DNA of 64,000 bases, from the NCBI RefSeq assembly GCF_003600645.1, contig NZ_CP032482.1:1736001-1800000 (forward strand), read 5' to 3'. The notes beneath the pieces are model-generated. The model searched no databases. It was not told the origin of the DNA and saw only the letters and a program-made list of their open reading frames with translations. This document shows positions 8,197 to 17,622 of this stretch, one piece after another; within the stretch, counting starts at the first letter, position 1; each line of letters opens with the position of its first letter. The position numbers and the translations under genes are program-made. Source of the stretch: Yersinia rochesterensis (GTDB lineage: Bacteria > Pseudomonadota > Gammaproteobacteria > Enterobacterales > Enterobacteriaceae).

Positions 8197-9684
8197 ATGA
8201 TGAAATTACGCCTGCCAGGGTGGCTGTTCCTGGGTGTGACAATGGCTCTGCCCGCCGCGCAGGCCGCCGCTGACCGGACTCTCCGGGTGGTGATGTTGGG
8301 CAGCCAGAGCGAAACGCTCGATTACGGGCGCGCGCAAACCTATTACCCCTGGGTGGTGAGCGGTAACGTCTGCGATGTGCTGGTGGCGGATAGGCAGGGC
8401 CGTCCAGACTATCAGCTGAGTCGTGCCATTACCCCCAATCAGGATGCCACGCGCTGGACTGTCTCACTGCGTTCCGGGGTGCGCTTTTCCGATGGATCGC
8501 CGCTCACCGCTGATGATGTGCTGGCGAGCCTGCGCTTCTTGGCCGCCTCTCCCGGCTTTGCCGGATTCTTCAGCGATGTCGATATGCAGGCCAGCCGCGT
8601 GGTGAATGCCGAAGAGCTGGAGCTGGTTCTTACCCGTCCGCGTGCCGATCTGGTCACCACCGTGCTGACCGCCGCCAGCATGGTATGGAAGCAGGGGCGT
8701 GGCGATGCGGTGATCCCGGTATGCAGCGGCCCGTATCAGGTCGCCTCCTTCAACGCGCAGAACGGGGCGCTGCTCAGCCGTAACCCTTACGCATGGCAGC
8801 CTGCGGCGTGGTTTGATCGCATTGAAATTCGCCCGCTGGCCGATGCCACGGCGCGGGTAAACGCCCTGCTGAGCGGTGCGGCAGACTATGCCTTTGATAT
8901 TCCGGTTAGCAGCGCCCGCAGCGTGGACGGACGTCAGGGCTGGCAAATCATCCGCAGCGGCGTGGCGAATGCCAGCGGTTATTACTTTGCCATGAATACC
9001 AGGGTCAAACCGTTTGACGACGTTGAGGTCCGGCAGGCGCTGAAAACGCTGGTCAACCGTCAGCAGCTGCTTGCTGTGGTTCTCGGCGGCTATGGCTATC
9101 TCGGGAATGACGTGTTCGGCCAGGGGCTCAGCGGTTTTGACAGCCAGCTCCCTCAGCGCCGGACCGATGCTGCCGAGGCGCAGGCGCTGCTGCGCAAAAA
9201 AGGGATCACGCAGCTGACCTTGCTGACCGCCGATCTGACTCCGGGGCTGAACGACGCGGCGGAACTATTACGCCAGCAACTGGCCGACGTGGGCATTACC
9301 CTCAGGGTTGAGACGGTGGCCGCGGCCGATTATCTGGGGGATATGTCGCGTCTGCATCAGGCGCAGATGCTTTCGATGTACGCGTTAAATCGCCCCTTCC
9401 TGGCGGCGATCCCGATGCTGTTCGGTAATGACAACCCCTATAACTATGGCGGGTGGTATCCGGACGATTTTGCGGCAGGGGTAGAGCAGGCGCGTAAAAC
9501 GCTCGATCCGCAGCGCCAACAACAGCAGCTTGACCGGTTACAACAACAGCTGTGGCAACAGGGGCCGTATTTGCTCTGGGGGTATCGCGATGGGCTTTCG
9601 GCGGCGGTGACGGCCTTGCAGGGCGTTGAACTCAACCAGGGGATCCCGCTGTTCCGCCGCGCCCGAATGGCGGCCGGCCAATGA
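8197..9684 (+). CDS. Periplasmic binding protein of a peptide/nickel-type ABC importer
   Basis: This is a roughly 495-aa solute-binding protein of the SBP_bac_5 family (DppA, OppA, NikA, CntA). The start MMKLRLPGW at 8197 or 8200 gives a good signal peptide ending near AAQAAA; the longer frame from 8035 overlaps the receptor gene and is rejected. Diagnostic parts are SETLDYGRA, WTVSLRSGVRFSDGSPLTADDVLASL and YYFAMNTRVKPFDDVEVRQAL. It is followed by two permeases and a fused ATPase, with an ATGA overlap to the first permease. Family members bind peptides, nickel-histidine or opine metallophores. Its place in a siderophore locus suggests a metal-chelate or siderophore-fragment ligand, which is inference. 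Classical HPI lacks this system. Confidence 0.85.
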   Translation: MMKLRLPGWLFLGVTMALPAAQAAADRTLRVVMLGSQSETLDYGRAQTYYPWVVSGNVCDVLVADRQGRPDYQLSRAITPNQDATRWTVSLRSGVRFSDGSPLTADDVLASLRFLAASPGFAGFFSDVDMQASRVVNAEELELVLTRPRADLVTTVLTAASMVWKQGRGDAVIPVCSGPYQVASFNAQNGALLSRNPYAWQPAAWFDRIEIRPLADATARVNALLSGAADYAFDIPVSSARSVDGRQGWQIIRSGVANASGYYFAMNTRVKPFDDVEVRQALKTLVNRQQLLAVVLGGYGYLGNDVFGQGLSGFDSQLPQRRTDAAEAQALLRKKGITQLTLLTADLTPGLNDAAELLRQQLADVGITLRVETVAAADYLGDMSRLHQAQMLSMYALNRPFLAAIPMLFGNDNPYNYGGWYPDDFAAGVEQARKTLDPQRQQQQLDRLQQQLWQQGPYLLWGYRDGLSAAVTALQGVELNQGIPLFRRARMAAGQ

Positions 9685-10628
9685 TGGCCAAATTTGTTCT
9701 CTGGCGTCTGCTCAGCGCTCTGCTGCTGCTGTGGCTGGCGAGCATGTTGATCTTCTTCACCCTGGCGCTGGCTCCCGGAGATGCCGCAGTGCAGGCACTG
9801 GGTGAACGCGCCACCCCGCAGGCGTTGCAGACGCTGCGGCATCAGTTCGGTCTCGATCGGCCCGTCACCGTAAGGTACTGGCAGTGGCTTAGCGATATTC
9901 TGCGCGGCGATCCCGGCATCTCTATCACCAGCCAACAGCCGGTAGCCGATATTATCGCTCCCGCCGCCCGACGGAGCGGGCTGCTGGCGCTGCTGGCCGC
10001 CTGCGGGATGCTGCTGCTGGGAGGCACCGGCGGCGTACTGGCGGCAATGTATTGTGATCGCTGGCAGGACCGGCTGCTCTCATTTATCGCAATGAGCGGA
10101 TTAAGCACCCCGGAATTTATTGTTGCAACGCTGATGATCCTGCTGTTGGCGGTTGGGGCGGGGTGGTTCCCGGCGGTCTCCCTGCTGCCGGCTTCCGGCA
10201 ATATCAGCGACCAGTGGTCGATTCTGGTTCTCCCCGCGCTGACTCTGGCACTGATCGGCGGCTGTTATTTGCTGCGTATGATACGCGCCTCGCTGATAAG
10301 GCTAACGGCCGCGCCCAATATCCTCAGCGCCCGCCTTAACGGCGTGCGCGGGCTGACGCTGGTGGCCCGCCATTTGCTGCCGCAGGCCGCGGGGCCGCTG
10401 GCCCAATTGTTTGCCGCCAGTTTACCCTACCTGATTGGCGGCGCCGTGGTGGTGGAACGCGTATTTGGTTTTCCCGGCCTCGGCGAGCTGCTGCTGACGG
10501 CGCTGAATACCCGCGATGCTATTTTGCTTCAGGGAGTAGCGATGCTGCTGGCGCTGATTACCGCCCTGTGTTGGTTCACGGCGGATATCCTGGCGGTCTG
10601 GCTCGATCCCTGGCGGAGGCGCTCGTGA
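9681..10628 (+). CDS. ABC importer inner-membrane permease, DppB/NikB type
   Basis: This 315-aa permease has an N-terminal membrane helix (LWRLLSALLLLWLASMLIFF), then the family segment LAPGDAAVQALGERATPQAL and LRHQFGLDRPVTVRYWQWL, which lies outside the core. Several further membrane helices follow, with a binding-protein-dependent transport loop near ARLNGVRGLTLVARHLLPQA. Length and order fit the first permease of Dpp/Nik systems. It overlaps the binding protein gene by 4 bp and the second permease by GTGA. It forms the membrane channel with the product of the next gene. Confidence 0.88.
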   Translation: MMAKFVLWRLLSALLLLWLASMLIFFTLALAPGDAAVQALGERATPQALQTLRHQFGLDRPVTVRYWQWLSDILRGDPGISITSQQPVADIIAPAARRSGLLALLAACGMLLLGGTGGVLAAMYCDRWQDRLLSFIAMSGLSTPEFIVATLMILLLAVGAGWFPAVSLLPASGNISDQWSILVLPALTLALIGGCYLLRMIRASLIRLTAAPNILSARLNGVRGLTLVARHLLPQAAGPLAQLFAASLPYLIGGAVVVERVFGFPGLGELLLTALNTRDAILLQGVAMLLALITALCWFTADILAVWLDPWRRRS

Positions 10629-11377
10629 GAATCGTCGCTTTATTGATGATTGCCCTGATTATCTGTGGCCCGTGGCTGGCCCCCTATAACCCACAGCGTA
10701 GCCTCGGTCTGGCCTGGCAACTGCCGGATAAAACGCTGTGGCTGGGCAGCGATGGCCTGGGACGGGATGTTTTGAGCCGTCTGCTGAGCGGTGGTCACAA
10801 TATTCTGCTGTTCCCTCTGTTGTGCGCACTGTGTTCCTCATTTTTAGGCAGCCTGTGCGCGCTGCTGCTGGTGGCTTTGCCCGATCGCGGGAGAAGGCTG
10901 GTGGTGTTACTGGACCCGCTGCTGTACATGCCCCCGCTGCTGGTACTGATCGGGGTCATCTATGCCTTTGGCAACGGGCAGGTCGCGCTGTTGATCGGGA
11001 TGACGTTACTCAATATCCCTTTTACCCTGCGCTACGTACGTTCGCTGGCGGATCTCGTCCTCGATACCGGTTACGTTGAGGTCGCGCGTGCGGCAGGCGA
11101 TACGCTGCCGTTACTGCTGTGGCGCGAAGTCATGCCGGTGATTGTGCCCGGTATCCTGGCCGATGGGACAACCCGTTATGTCGCGGCGATTTACCTGCTC
11201 GCCTCGGCCAGTTTTCTCGGTATCGCCACTCCCGGCGGGATCGACTGGGCGTCAATGGTGCGCGACGGATTACCCGGACTGATGCTAAACCCATGGGCGG
11301 CGCTGCTACCTGCGCTTGGTATCGCGCTGGTGGTGGTGGCCATCAGTTTGCAGACTGACCGCTGGAGCAGGAGCTGA
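10625..11377 (+). CDS. ABC importer inner-membrane permease, DppC/NikC type
   Basis: This second permease of the importer has 250 aa when begun at GTG 10625, which overlaps the preceding stop as GTGA; an ATG 57 bp upstream would create a long overlap and an extra N-terminus without family likeness. It contains GPWLAPYNPQRSLGLAWQLP and WLGSDGLGRDVLSRLLSGG, the hallmark start of DppC-type proteins, and the loop VEVARAAGDTLPLLLWREVMP that docks on the ATPase. It is shorter than typical DppC (about 300 aa) because the N-terminal tail is reduced. The next gene starts within its stop codon (TGATG). Confidence 0.87.
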   Translation: MRIVALLMIALIICGPWLAPYNPQRSLGLAWQLPDKTLWLGSDGLGRDVLSRLLSGGHNILLFPLLCALCSSFLGSLCALLLVALPDRGRRLVVLLDPLLYMPPLLVLIGVIYAFGNGQVALLIGMTLLNIPFTLRYVRSLADLVLDTGYVEVARAAGDTLPLLLWREVMPVIVPGILADGTTRYVAAIYLLASASFLGIATPGGIDWASMVRDGLPGLMLNPWAALLPALGIALVVVAISLQTDRWSRS

Positions 11378-12852
11378 TGCGCTGGGTGGTGCAGGTATAC
11401 GGCCTGACGATCCGCAACCCGCAGGGCGATGCGCTGTTGCAGGACATTAACTTTGAGCTGGCCGCGGGTGGTTCGCTGGCGCTGATTGGCGGCAGCGGGG
11501 CGGGGAAAAGCACTCTTGGGCGGGCGCTGCTGGGTGACCTGACCTCCGGGCAGCGGCACGCCGGCGGGCGGATTATCTGCTGCGGATGCGAGGTATTGCA
11601 GGCGACGCCTCGCCAGCTCCGGCAGCTCAGATTCAGGCATACTGCCTGGCTTGGCCAGGACCCGGCACAGGAGCTGACGCCGGGTATGTCGGTGCGGCGT
11701 CAGCTGAATGAATTTCATCATGGTGATGCCAGCGCCATTCGCGAGATGCTGGCTTCGCTCGGATTACCGCAGGATGACGCTTTCCTGCAGCGTTTCCCTC
11801 ACCAGCTTTCCGGCGGGCAGCGCCGGCGGGTCGCACTGGCTCGGGTGTTATTGAAGCGCCCGCTGCTCCTCATTCTCGATGAGCCCTTCGCCGGATTAGA
11901 TCGGCGACATCGTGAGCAGATGATGGCGGAACTGCGTCAGCTACAGCGGCAATATCGCTTTGCCCTCTTGCTGATCGGTCACCAGCTCAACGCCGTGGCG
12001 GAGATAGCGCAACGGATGCTGGTACTGCATAACGGGCAGCAGCTGGAATATGGTGACACCCGGCAGCTTTTTGCCACCCCCAAAAGTCCGCTGCTGCAAG
12101 CGTGGTTGTCTCCTGTGACCTTCTCGCGACCGGTAGCCACTGAGGGTGAGCCGCTGCTGCGGGTTGCGCACTGGCATTCAGGGGATTCGCGACGGACCGC
12201 GATGCCGGCGCTGAGTTTCGCGCTGCATCCGGGGCAGTGCCTTGCGGTCACCGGGCCATCCGGAATTGGCAAAAGCACCCTCGCGCGCTCGCTTGCGGGG
12301 CTAAATCCCCCCCATCAGGGCGCTATCACCCTTGACGATCGGCCGCTGGCAAGCGATGTGCGCCGGCGCTCCCGCGAACAGCAGCGCGCCATCGCGCTGG
12401 TGCCTCAGGACCCAGCTCATTCGCTGCACCCGCTGCGCAGCGTTGGGCGGCAGCTGCAGCAGGCGCTCGATCGGTACCGATTATCCCACCCAGGCAGTGT
12501 GGCCGCGCTGCTGCACCAGGTCGGACTGCCCGGCGATTACGCCCGCCGCCTGCCGCGAGAGCTCTCCGGCGGCGAACAGCAGCGCGTGGCGCTGGCGCGG
12601 GCGCTGGCGGGTCAGCCCAGCGTGCTTATCTGCGATGAAGTGACCTCGGCGCTGGATGTGCTCAGCGCCCGCACGATTCTGCAACTGCTGAGTCAGCTAC
12701 TGGCGCAGGGCATGGCAGTGCTTTTTATTACCCATGATTTACCGGCAGCCAGACAGATTTGCACCGCAGGTCTGCATCTCAGCGGCGGTGACGCTGATCC
12801 AGGCGCGGTGTTTGACAAGGAGATTTGTGATGACTTCAACATGCGAGACTGA
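11377..12852 (+). CDS. Fused double ATPase of the peptide/nickel-type ABC importer
   Basis: This 491-aa protein carries two complete ABC nucleotide-binding domains, equivalent to a DppD-DppF or NikD-NikE fusion. Domain 1 has Walker A GGSGAGKST, signature LSGGQRRRVALARVLL and Walker B LLILDEPFAGLD. Domain 2 has [25 protein letters not shown] and VLICDEVTSALD. The start codon overlaps the stop of the second permease, and its 3' end overlaps the YbtP-like gene by 23 bp. Linkage at both ends places the importer firmly within the siderophore operon rather than as a chance insertion. It powers uptake from the cytosolic face. Confidence 0.88.
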   Translation: MRWVVQVYGLTIRNPQGDALLQDINFELAAGGSLALIGGSGAGKSTLGRALLGDLTSGQRHAGGRIICCGCEVLQATPRQLRQLRFRHTAWLGQDPAQELTPGMSVRRQLNEFHHGDASAIREMLASLGLPQDDAFLQRFPHQLSGGQRRRVALARVLLKRPLLLILDEPFAGLDRRHREQMMAELRQLQRQYRFALLLIGHQLNAVAEIAQRMLVLHNGQQLEYGDTRQLFATPKSPLLQAWLSPVTFSRPVATEGEPLLRVAHWHSGDSRRTAMPALSFALHPGQCLAVTGPSGIGKSTLARSLAGLNPPHQGAITLDDRPLASDVRRRSREQQRAIALVPQDPAHSLHPLRSVGRQLQQALDRYRLSHPGSVAALLHQVGLPGDYARRLPRELSGGEQQRVALARALAGQPSVLICDEVTSALDVLSARTILQLLSQLLAQGMAVLFITHDLPAARQICTAGLHLSGGDADPGAVFDKEICDDFNMRD

Positions 12853-14593
12853 ACCTCAGCAGGCCGGGCTACTACGACCGGTTCGCGGCTGGATTGCGCT
12901 GGCGGTAGTGCTTCAGGTAGGTTCATCGGCGCTGGTGCTGGCCCCGCTGATTGGTTTGACTGAACTGGCGCGGGTGTTGATGAGCGCGCAGGCAGATCGC
13001 GCGGCCCTCGCCTGGCATATCGTGAAAATATCCGCTTTCTGCCTGGGCGGAGGATTGGCGTTGCGCGGCCTGGCCGATCTCACGACGCATCTCGCTGACA
13101 ACGCGTTCTCCCTGTGGCTGCGCCGCCAGCTAGCGCGTCGTATGGCGCACGCGCCGCTCAGCTGGTTCAGCGCCAACAGCAGCGGCAGAATTAAGCAGGG
13201 TATGCAGGATGACGTGACCGCCATTCATCATCTGGTAGCGCACTCCTATCTGAACCTGGCAAACGCCGCCGCCACCCTGCTGTGCGTCTACGGCTACCTG
13301 CTGTTCATCGATTGGCGGATGACGCTGATCTCCTTGATTCCGCTACCGTTCTTTTTTCTGCTCTATCGCCGGATTATGCGTGCCAGCCAGGCCAAAATGG
13401 CGGAGTACGGCCAGCAGCTGGAGCAGGTCAATCGCTCGGTGGTGGAGTTTGTCCAAGGCATACCGGTGGTGAAAACCTTCGGCCAGCATGGCGTTGCTCA
13501 TCAGGCGTACCGTCGGGCGGTAGACAGCTTTCGCGATTTCTTCCTCGACTGGGTACGCCCGCTGATCAAGCCGGAAAGCCTCTCTGGGGTGATCATCGCG
13601 CCGATCACCTTGTTGCTGCTGGTGCTGGTTGGCGGCGTCACCTTTATTCATCTCGGCTGGATGGAGGTCTGGCAACTCCTGCCGTTTGCGGTACTGGGGC
13701 TGGGGATCTCGGTGCCCATTGGCACGTTAAGCAGCAGCGCACAGTCGCTACAGATGGCGAAGGGGGCTTTTACTCGCCTGGCCGGGCTACTGGCGATCCC
13801 TCAACAAAAGGAGCCGGAGCGGGTGATGCTCAATGCGGGCAGCCAGGTGCGCTTTGAGCGCGTCAGCTTTAGCTACGGGCCCGATCGCCAGATTCTGCAT
13901 GACGTATCGCTGACGCTGGAGCCCGGTACGGTAACGGCGCTGGTTGGCGCATCCGGGGCGGGCAAATCAACGCTGGCGAAGCTACTTCTGCGCTTTGCCG
14001 AACCCGACGCCGGCCGGATTATGCTAGGGGGCGTCGATCTGGCGAATATCGCGGCCGACCACCTCTATCGCCAGATTGGCTGCGTCTTTCAGGAGGTGCG
14101 GCTGCTGCGGCTCAGCATCAGAGACAACATTGCCCTTGGCCATCCGCAGGCCACCGATCGGCAAGTGATTGCCGCGGCGCAGGCGGCCAATATCCATCAA
14201 CGCATTCTGCAACTGCCGCGCGGCTATGAGTCGGTTTATGGTGAAGATGCCCGCCTGTCGGGCGGGGAAGCGCAGCGCCTGAGTATTGCCAGAGCGCTGC
14301 TCAAGGAGCCGCAGCTGCTGGTGCTGGATGAAGCGACGGCGCAGGCTGACGCCGAGTCGGAGGCCGCCATACAGGACACGCTCTCCCGGCTCATTTCTCA
14401 ACAGGGTAATCGCTCGCTGCTGGTGGTGGCTCACCGCCTCGCGACGGTGGTTAACGCCGATAATATCGTGGTGCTGGCGCAGGGACGTATTGTGGAACAG
14501 GGAACGCATAGCCAGCTGCTGGCTAACAACGGCGAATACGCGCGTCTGTGGCAGGCCCAGTTCTCACCATCAAAGGAGGAGGTATGCTGCTGA
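12830..14593 (+). CDS. ybtP: Siderophore ABC transporter, membrane-ATPase fusion, YbtP-like
   Basis: This 587-aa protein has an N-terminal six-helix exporter-type membrane domain and a C-terminal ATPase domain (Walker A GASGAGKST, signature LSGGEAQRLSIARALL, Walker B LLVLDEATAQAD). YbtP and YbtQ pair to import ferric yersiniabactin although they have an exporter fold. The start MTSTCETEP at 12830 is chosen for its AAGGAG ribosome site; the longer frame from 12734 lies inside the preceding ATPase gene. The gene overlaps both neighbours, 23 bp upstream and 10 bp downstream. Confidence 0.88.
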   Translation: MTSTCETEPQQAGLLRPVRGWIALAVVLQVGSSALVLAPLIGLTELARVLMSAQADRAALAWHIVKISAFCLGGGLALRGLADLTTHLADNAFSLWLRRQLARRMAHAPLSWFSANSSGRIKQGMQDDVTAIHHLVAHSYLNLANAAATLLCVYGYLLFIDWRMTLISLIPLPFFFLLYRRIMRASQAKMAEYGQQLEQVNRSVVEFVQGIPVVKTFGQHGVAHQAYRRAVDSFRDFFLDWVRPLIKPESLSGVIIAPITLLLLVLVGGVTFIHLGWMEVWQLLPFAVLGLGISVPIGTLSSSAQSLQMAKGAFTRLAGLLAIPQQKEPERVMLNAGSQVRFERVSFSYGPDRQILHDVSLTLEPGTVTALVGASGAGKSTLAKLLLRFAEPDAGRIMLGGVDLANIAADHLYRQIGCVFQEVRLLRLSIRDNIALGHPQATDRQVIAAAQAANIHQRILQLPRGYESVYGEDARLSGGEAQRLSIARALLKEPQLLVLDEATAQADAESEAAIQDTLSRLISQQGNRSLLVVAHRLATVVNADNIVVLAQGRIVEQGTHSQLLANNGEYARLWQAQFSPSKEEVCC

Positions 14594-16320
14594 CCCGTCT
14601 CTCGTCGCTGCTGGGCAAAGATAACGCCAGGGTTCTGCGACGTTACCTGATTCTGATGGCGCTTTTCTGCCTCGTGCAGGGCATCGCTTTTGCGATGGTT
14701 GTGCCGATCGTCCAGGCGCTATTGCAGGATGATATCACCCGGGCGACGTGGTGGTTATTGCCGCTCACGCTGGCTACGTTGCTCGCCTGGTATCTTAACT
14801 ACGTTGCCTCGTTGGGCGGCTTCAGGGTGGCCATAGCGCTACTGAATATCCTACGTCACCGCATTGGCGACCACGTGGTGACTCTGCCGCTGGGCTGGTT
14901 CAGCCCCGCCAATACCGGCCAGCTTGGCGTGCTGCTCAGTCAGGGGGTGATGGAAATCCTCGGGCTGCCCGCCCATCAGTTAAGCCCGCTCATGCGCGCC
15001 ACCTTGACGCCGCTGGTGGTGGTGGCGATTACCTTTTACTTCGACTGGCGTATCGCGCTGATCGCGCTGGTGATTTTTCCGCTGGTGGCGCTGGTTTATT
15101 GGTGGGCGGGCAGGCTGGGCCGCGCCGCAGACGAAGCCGTTCACCTTGCCACGGCGGAAGCCAGCGAACGTATGCTTGAGTTTGCGCAGAACCAAATGGT
15201 GCTGCGCACTCACGGCTGCGGCGAGCAGGGACATGCCAATTTTGATGCCGCCCTGGTGGCACAAAATCGGGCCAGTAAACGCCAGCTGTGGCTGGTGCTG
15301 CCGCCGTTACTGGCGAACTCATGGCTGGCGCAGCTCAGCTTCCTGACGTTGATGGCCAGCGTCACCTGGCTGGGGCTGGCCGATAACGATCCGCAGCAGC
15401 TGGTCACGGTGCAGGCGCTGCTGGTGCTGATTAACCGGGTGATTGATCCCCTTACCGAAGTAGCGGCCTACGGATCCGGGATCCGTATGGCTTCTGCCCA
15501 AATGGATGCGGTGGAACGGGTACTGGCCGAGCAACCCTTGCCGCAGGCCGACGATCCGCAGCCATACGGCGGCGAGGCCAGCATTCAGCTGCATAACGTG
15601 ACCTTTGGCTATCAACCCGAGCGGCCGATCCTGAAAAATGTGTCGCTTACGCTGCCCGCCAACACCACCACGGCGCTGGTGGGCCTCTCTGGCGCCGGTA
15701 AAACCACCCTTATGCGTTTGATCGCGCGTTTCTTCGATCCCGACAGCGGCAGCATTACGCTGGGAGGCACCGATCTGCGCCAGTTAAGCAGTCGCGAGCA
15801 CATGTCGCTGATCGCGCCAGTCTTTCAGGACAATTATCTGTTCAGCGGCACCCTGCAGGAAAACGTATTGATTGGCAATCCGCACGCCGATGCGCAGGAA
15901 ATTGCGCAGGTGGTCAGGCTGGCGCGGCTGGACGAGCTGCTGCAGCGTCTGCCGGATGGCTGGCAAAGCCAGGTGGGCGAGGGCGGCGGCCTGCTTTCCG
16001 GCGGTGAACGCCAGCGCGTCGCCATCGCGCGCGCATTGTTGAAAAACGCGCCGATATTGCTGCTGGATGAGGCCACCGGCGCTCTTGACGCGGAGAATCA
16101 GTCCGCGATCGCCGCCGGATTACGGTCTCTGCACCATCGCTGTACGCTGCTGGTCATTGCCCATCAGCTCTCGACCATCCAAAACGCTGACCAGATTCTG
16201 GTGCTGGATCGGCAGCACATTATCGAACAGGGCAACCATCAGCAATTACTGGCCGCAGGCGGTCGCTATGCCGATTTCTGGCAGGCACGTAACCGTGCTG
16301 AAGGCTGGCGTCTGCAATAA
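14584..16320 (+). CDS. ybtQ: Siderophore ABC transporter, membrane-ATPase fusion, YbtQ-like
   Basis: This 578-aa half-transporter partners the preceding gene. The membrane domain opens with LLTRLSSLLGKDNARVLRRY; the ATPase domain has Walker A GLSGAGKTT, signature LSGGERQRVAIARALL and Walker B ILLLDEATGALD. The start at 14584 follows a strong AGGAGG site and overlaps the ybtP-like stop by 10 bp. By analogy the pair moves the ferric siderophore across the inner membrane. In the classical island ybtQ is followed by ybtX and ybtS; here a P450 gene follows 15 bp later and no ybtX is present in the window. Confidence 0.88.
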   Translation: MLLTRLSSLLGKDNARVLRRYLILMALFCLVQGIAFAMVVPIVQALLQDDITRATWWLLPLTLATLLAWYLNYVASLGGFRVAIALLNILRHRIGDHVVTLPLGWFSPANTGQLGVLLSQGVMEILGLPAHQLSPLMRATLTPLVVVAITFYFDWRIALIALVIFPLVALVYWWAGRLGRAADEAVHLATAEASERMLEFAQNQMVLRTHGCGEQGHANFDAALVAQNRASKRQLWLVLPPLLANSWLAQLSFLTLMASVTWLGLADNDPQQLVTVQALLVLINRVIDPLTEVAAYGSGIRMASAQMDAVERVLAEQPLPQADDPQPYGGEASIQLHNVTFGYQPERPILKNVSLTLPANTTTALVGLSGAGKTTLMRLIARFFDPDSGSITLGGTDLRQLSSREHMSLIAPVFQDNYLFSGTLQENVLIGNPHADAQEIAQVVRLARLDELLQRLPDGWQSQVGEGGGLLSGGERQRVAIARALLKNAPILLLDEATGALDAENQSAIAAGLRSLHHRCTLLVIAHQLSTIQNADQILVLDRQHIIEQGNHQQLLAAGGRYADFWQARNRAEGWRLQ

Positions 16321-16335
16321 ACCGGGGAGGTAACG

Positions 16336-17616
16336 ATGTCCGAAGCGATTATCAACAGTGAACAGGCCGCGCAGTTGTGGCCGCTGCCTGACGTGGACCT
16401 GACCAATCTGGACCTGTTCAGCCGCGGGTTTCCACATCAGGTATTCACCGACCTGCGTCGCCACCGCGGGGCATTGTTCCATCCCCGCACGGCGCTAACG
16501 CCCGATGGCGAAGGATTTTGGGTGTTTACGCGCTATCACGACATTGCGGCCATAGCGAAAGATAACGACACCTTCTCCTCCGCCGGTGGCGGCGATCGGC
16601 AGGGCGGGGGCACCATGATTGAGGATTTACCGCGTGAAATGGGGCCAGGCTCGGTAATCAATATGATGGACGATCCGCGCCATAAGGCGCTACGCAGATT
16701 GATTGCTCCGGCCATCACCAATGCCCGCGTGGCGGCGATGGAGGATGTGCTGTTTGCCGCAGCAGGGTCTGCCGTACAGGCCGCGCTCCAGCAGGAACGC
16801 GTCGATTTCGTCTCGGCCATCGCGGCAGAGCTGCCGCTGTTTGCTATCGCCAGTTTAGTCGGTATCCCACACGACGATCGCCATCAGATTTTTGCGTGGA
16901 TTAACGCCGTGCTGGACTATTCGGACCGTCAGCTGGGTGAAACCAGCATCAGTAGCCAGCAGGGGATGCAGAACTTTATGGCCTACGGGCATAAGTTCGT
17001 CGAAGAGAAACGCCAGAACCCGGGCAGCGATATTGTATCGCTGGCGGTGACCGGCGAGCTAGCCAAAGGGCTGGGAAAACTGACGCCGCTGGAACAGTTG
17101 ATGGTGTTCAGCGTGGTCATGGTGGCGGGGCTGGAAACCACGCGTAACGCCATTGCCGGCGGTATTCTGGCATTTATTCACCATCCGGAGCAGTGGCTGC
17201 GTCTGCAGCAGGACCGGGGGCTGATGAATTCAGCGCTCGACGAAATACTGCGTTGGACTTCGCCGACCCCCTATAACCGTCGTACGGCAACGCGCGATGT
17301 GATTATCGGCGACCGGCTGATTCGTCGGGGGGAGAAAGTCACGTTATGGTGGGCGTCGGCTAACCGGGATGATGCTTATTACGAGCAACCTTTTGCGTTC
17401 GACATTGGCCGCCAGAAAAATCAGCATATGGCATTTGGCGGCGGGGGACATAGCTGTCTTGGCGCCCAGCTGGCGAGGCTGGAAATGCGCGTTATCTTGC
17501 ACCACCTGCTGGAACAGGTGGATGGCTTCAGGCTGGATGGCGATGTTAATTGGGTGCGCAGCAATAAGCATACCGGGATTCGCAGTATGCCGGTACGGTT
17601 TGTTAAGCGTTACTGA
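16336..17616 (+). CDS. Bacterial cytochrome P450 at the end of the siderophore operon
   Basis: This 426-aa soluble P450 has all catalytic landmarks: the I-helix AGLETT at residues 264-269 with the acid-alcohol pair, the K-helix ExxR in DEILRW, and the heme loop FGGGGHSCLG with Cys374 as thiolate ligand. It has no membrane anchor, so it is a cytosolic class I enzyme that needs a ferredoxin and reductase encoded elsewhere; none is seen nearby. It starts 15 bp after the YbtQ-like gene, behind GGGGAGG, so it is co-transcribed. Classical yersiniabactin loci have no P450. It may hydroxylate or oxidise the siderophore, or act on it after uptake to release metal; which is unknown. GC content is island-like. 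Confidence 0.88.
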   Translation: MSEAIINSEQAAQLWPLPDVDLTNLDLFSRGFPHQVFTDLRRHRGALFHPRTALTPDGEGFWVFTRYHDIAAIAKDNDTFSSAGGGDRQGGGTMIEDLPREMGPGSVINMMDDPRHKALRRLIAPAITNARVAAMEDVLFAAAGSAVQAALQQERVDFVSAIAAELPLFAIASLVGIPHDDRHQIFAWINAVLDYSDRQLGETSISSQQGMQNFMAYGHKFVEEKRQNPGSDIVSLAVTGELAKGLGKLTPLEQLMVFSVVMVAGLETTRNAIAGGILAFIHHPEQWLRLQQDRGLMNSALDEILRWTSPTPYNRRTATRDVIIGDRLIRRGEKVTLWWASANRDDAYYEQPFAFDIGRQKNQHMAFGGGGHSCLGAQLARLEMRVILHHLLEQVDGFRLDGDVNWVRSNKHTGIRSMPVRFVKRY

Positions 17617-17622
17617 GAAATA

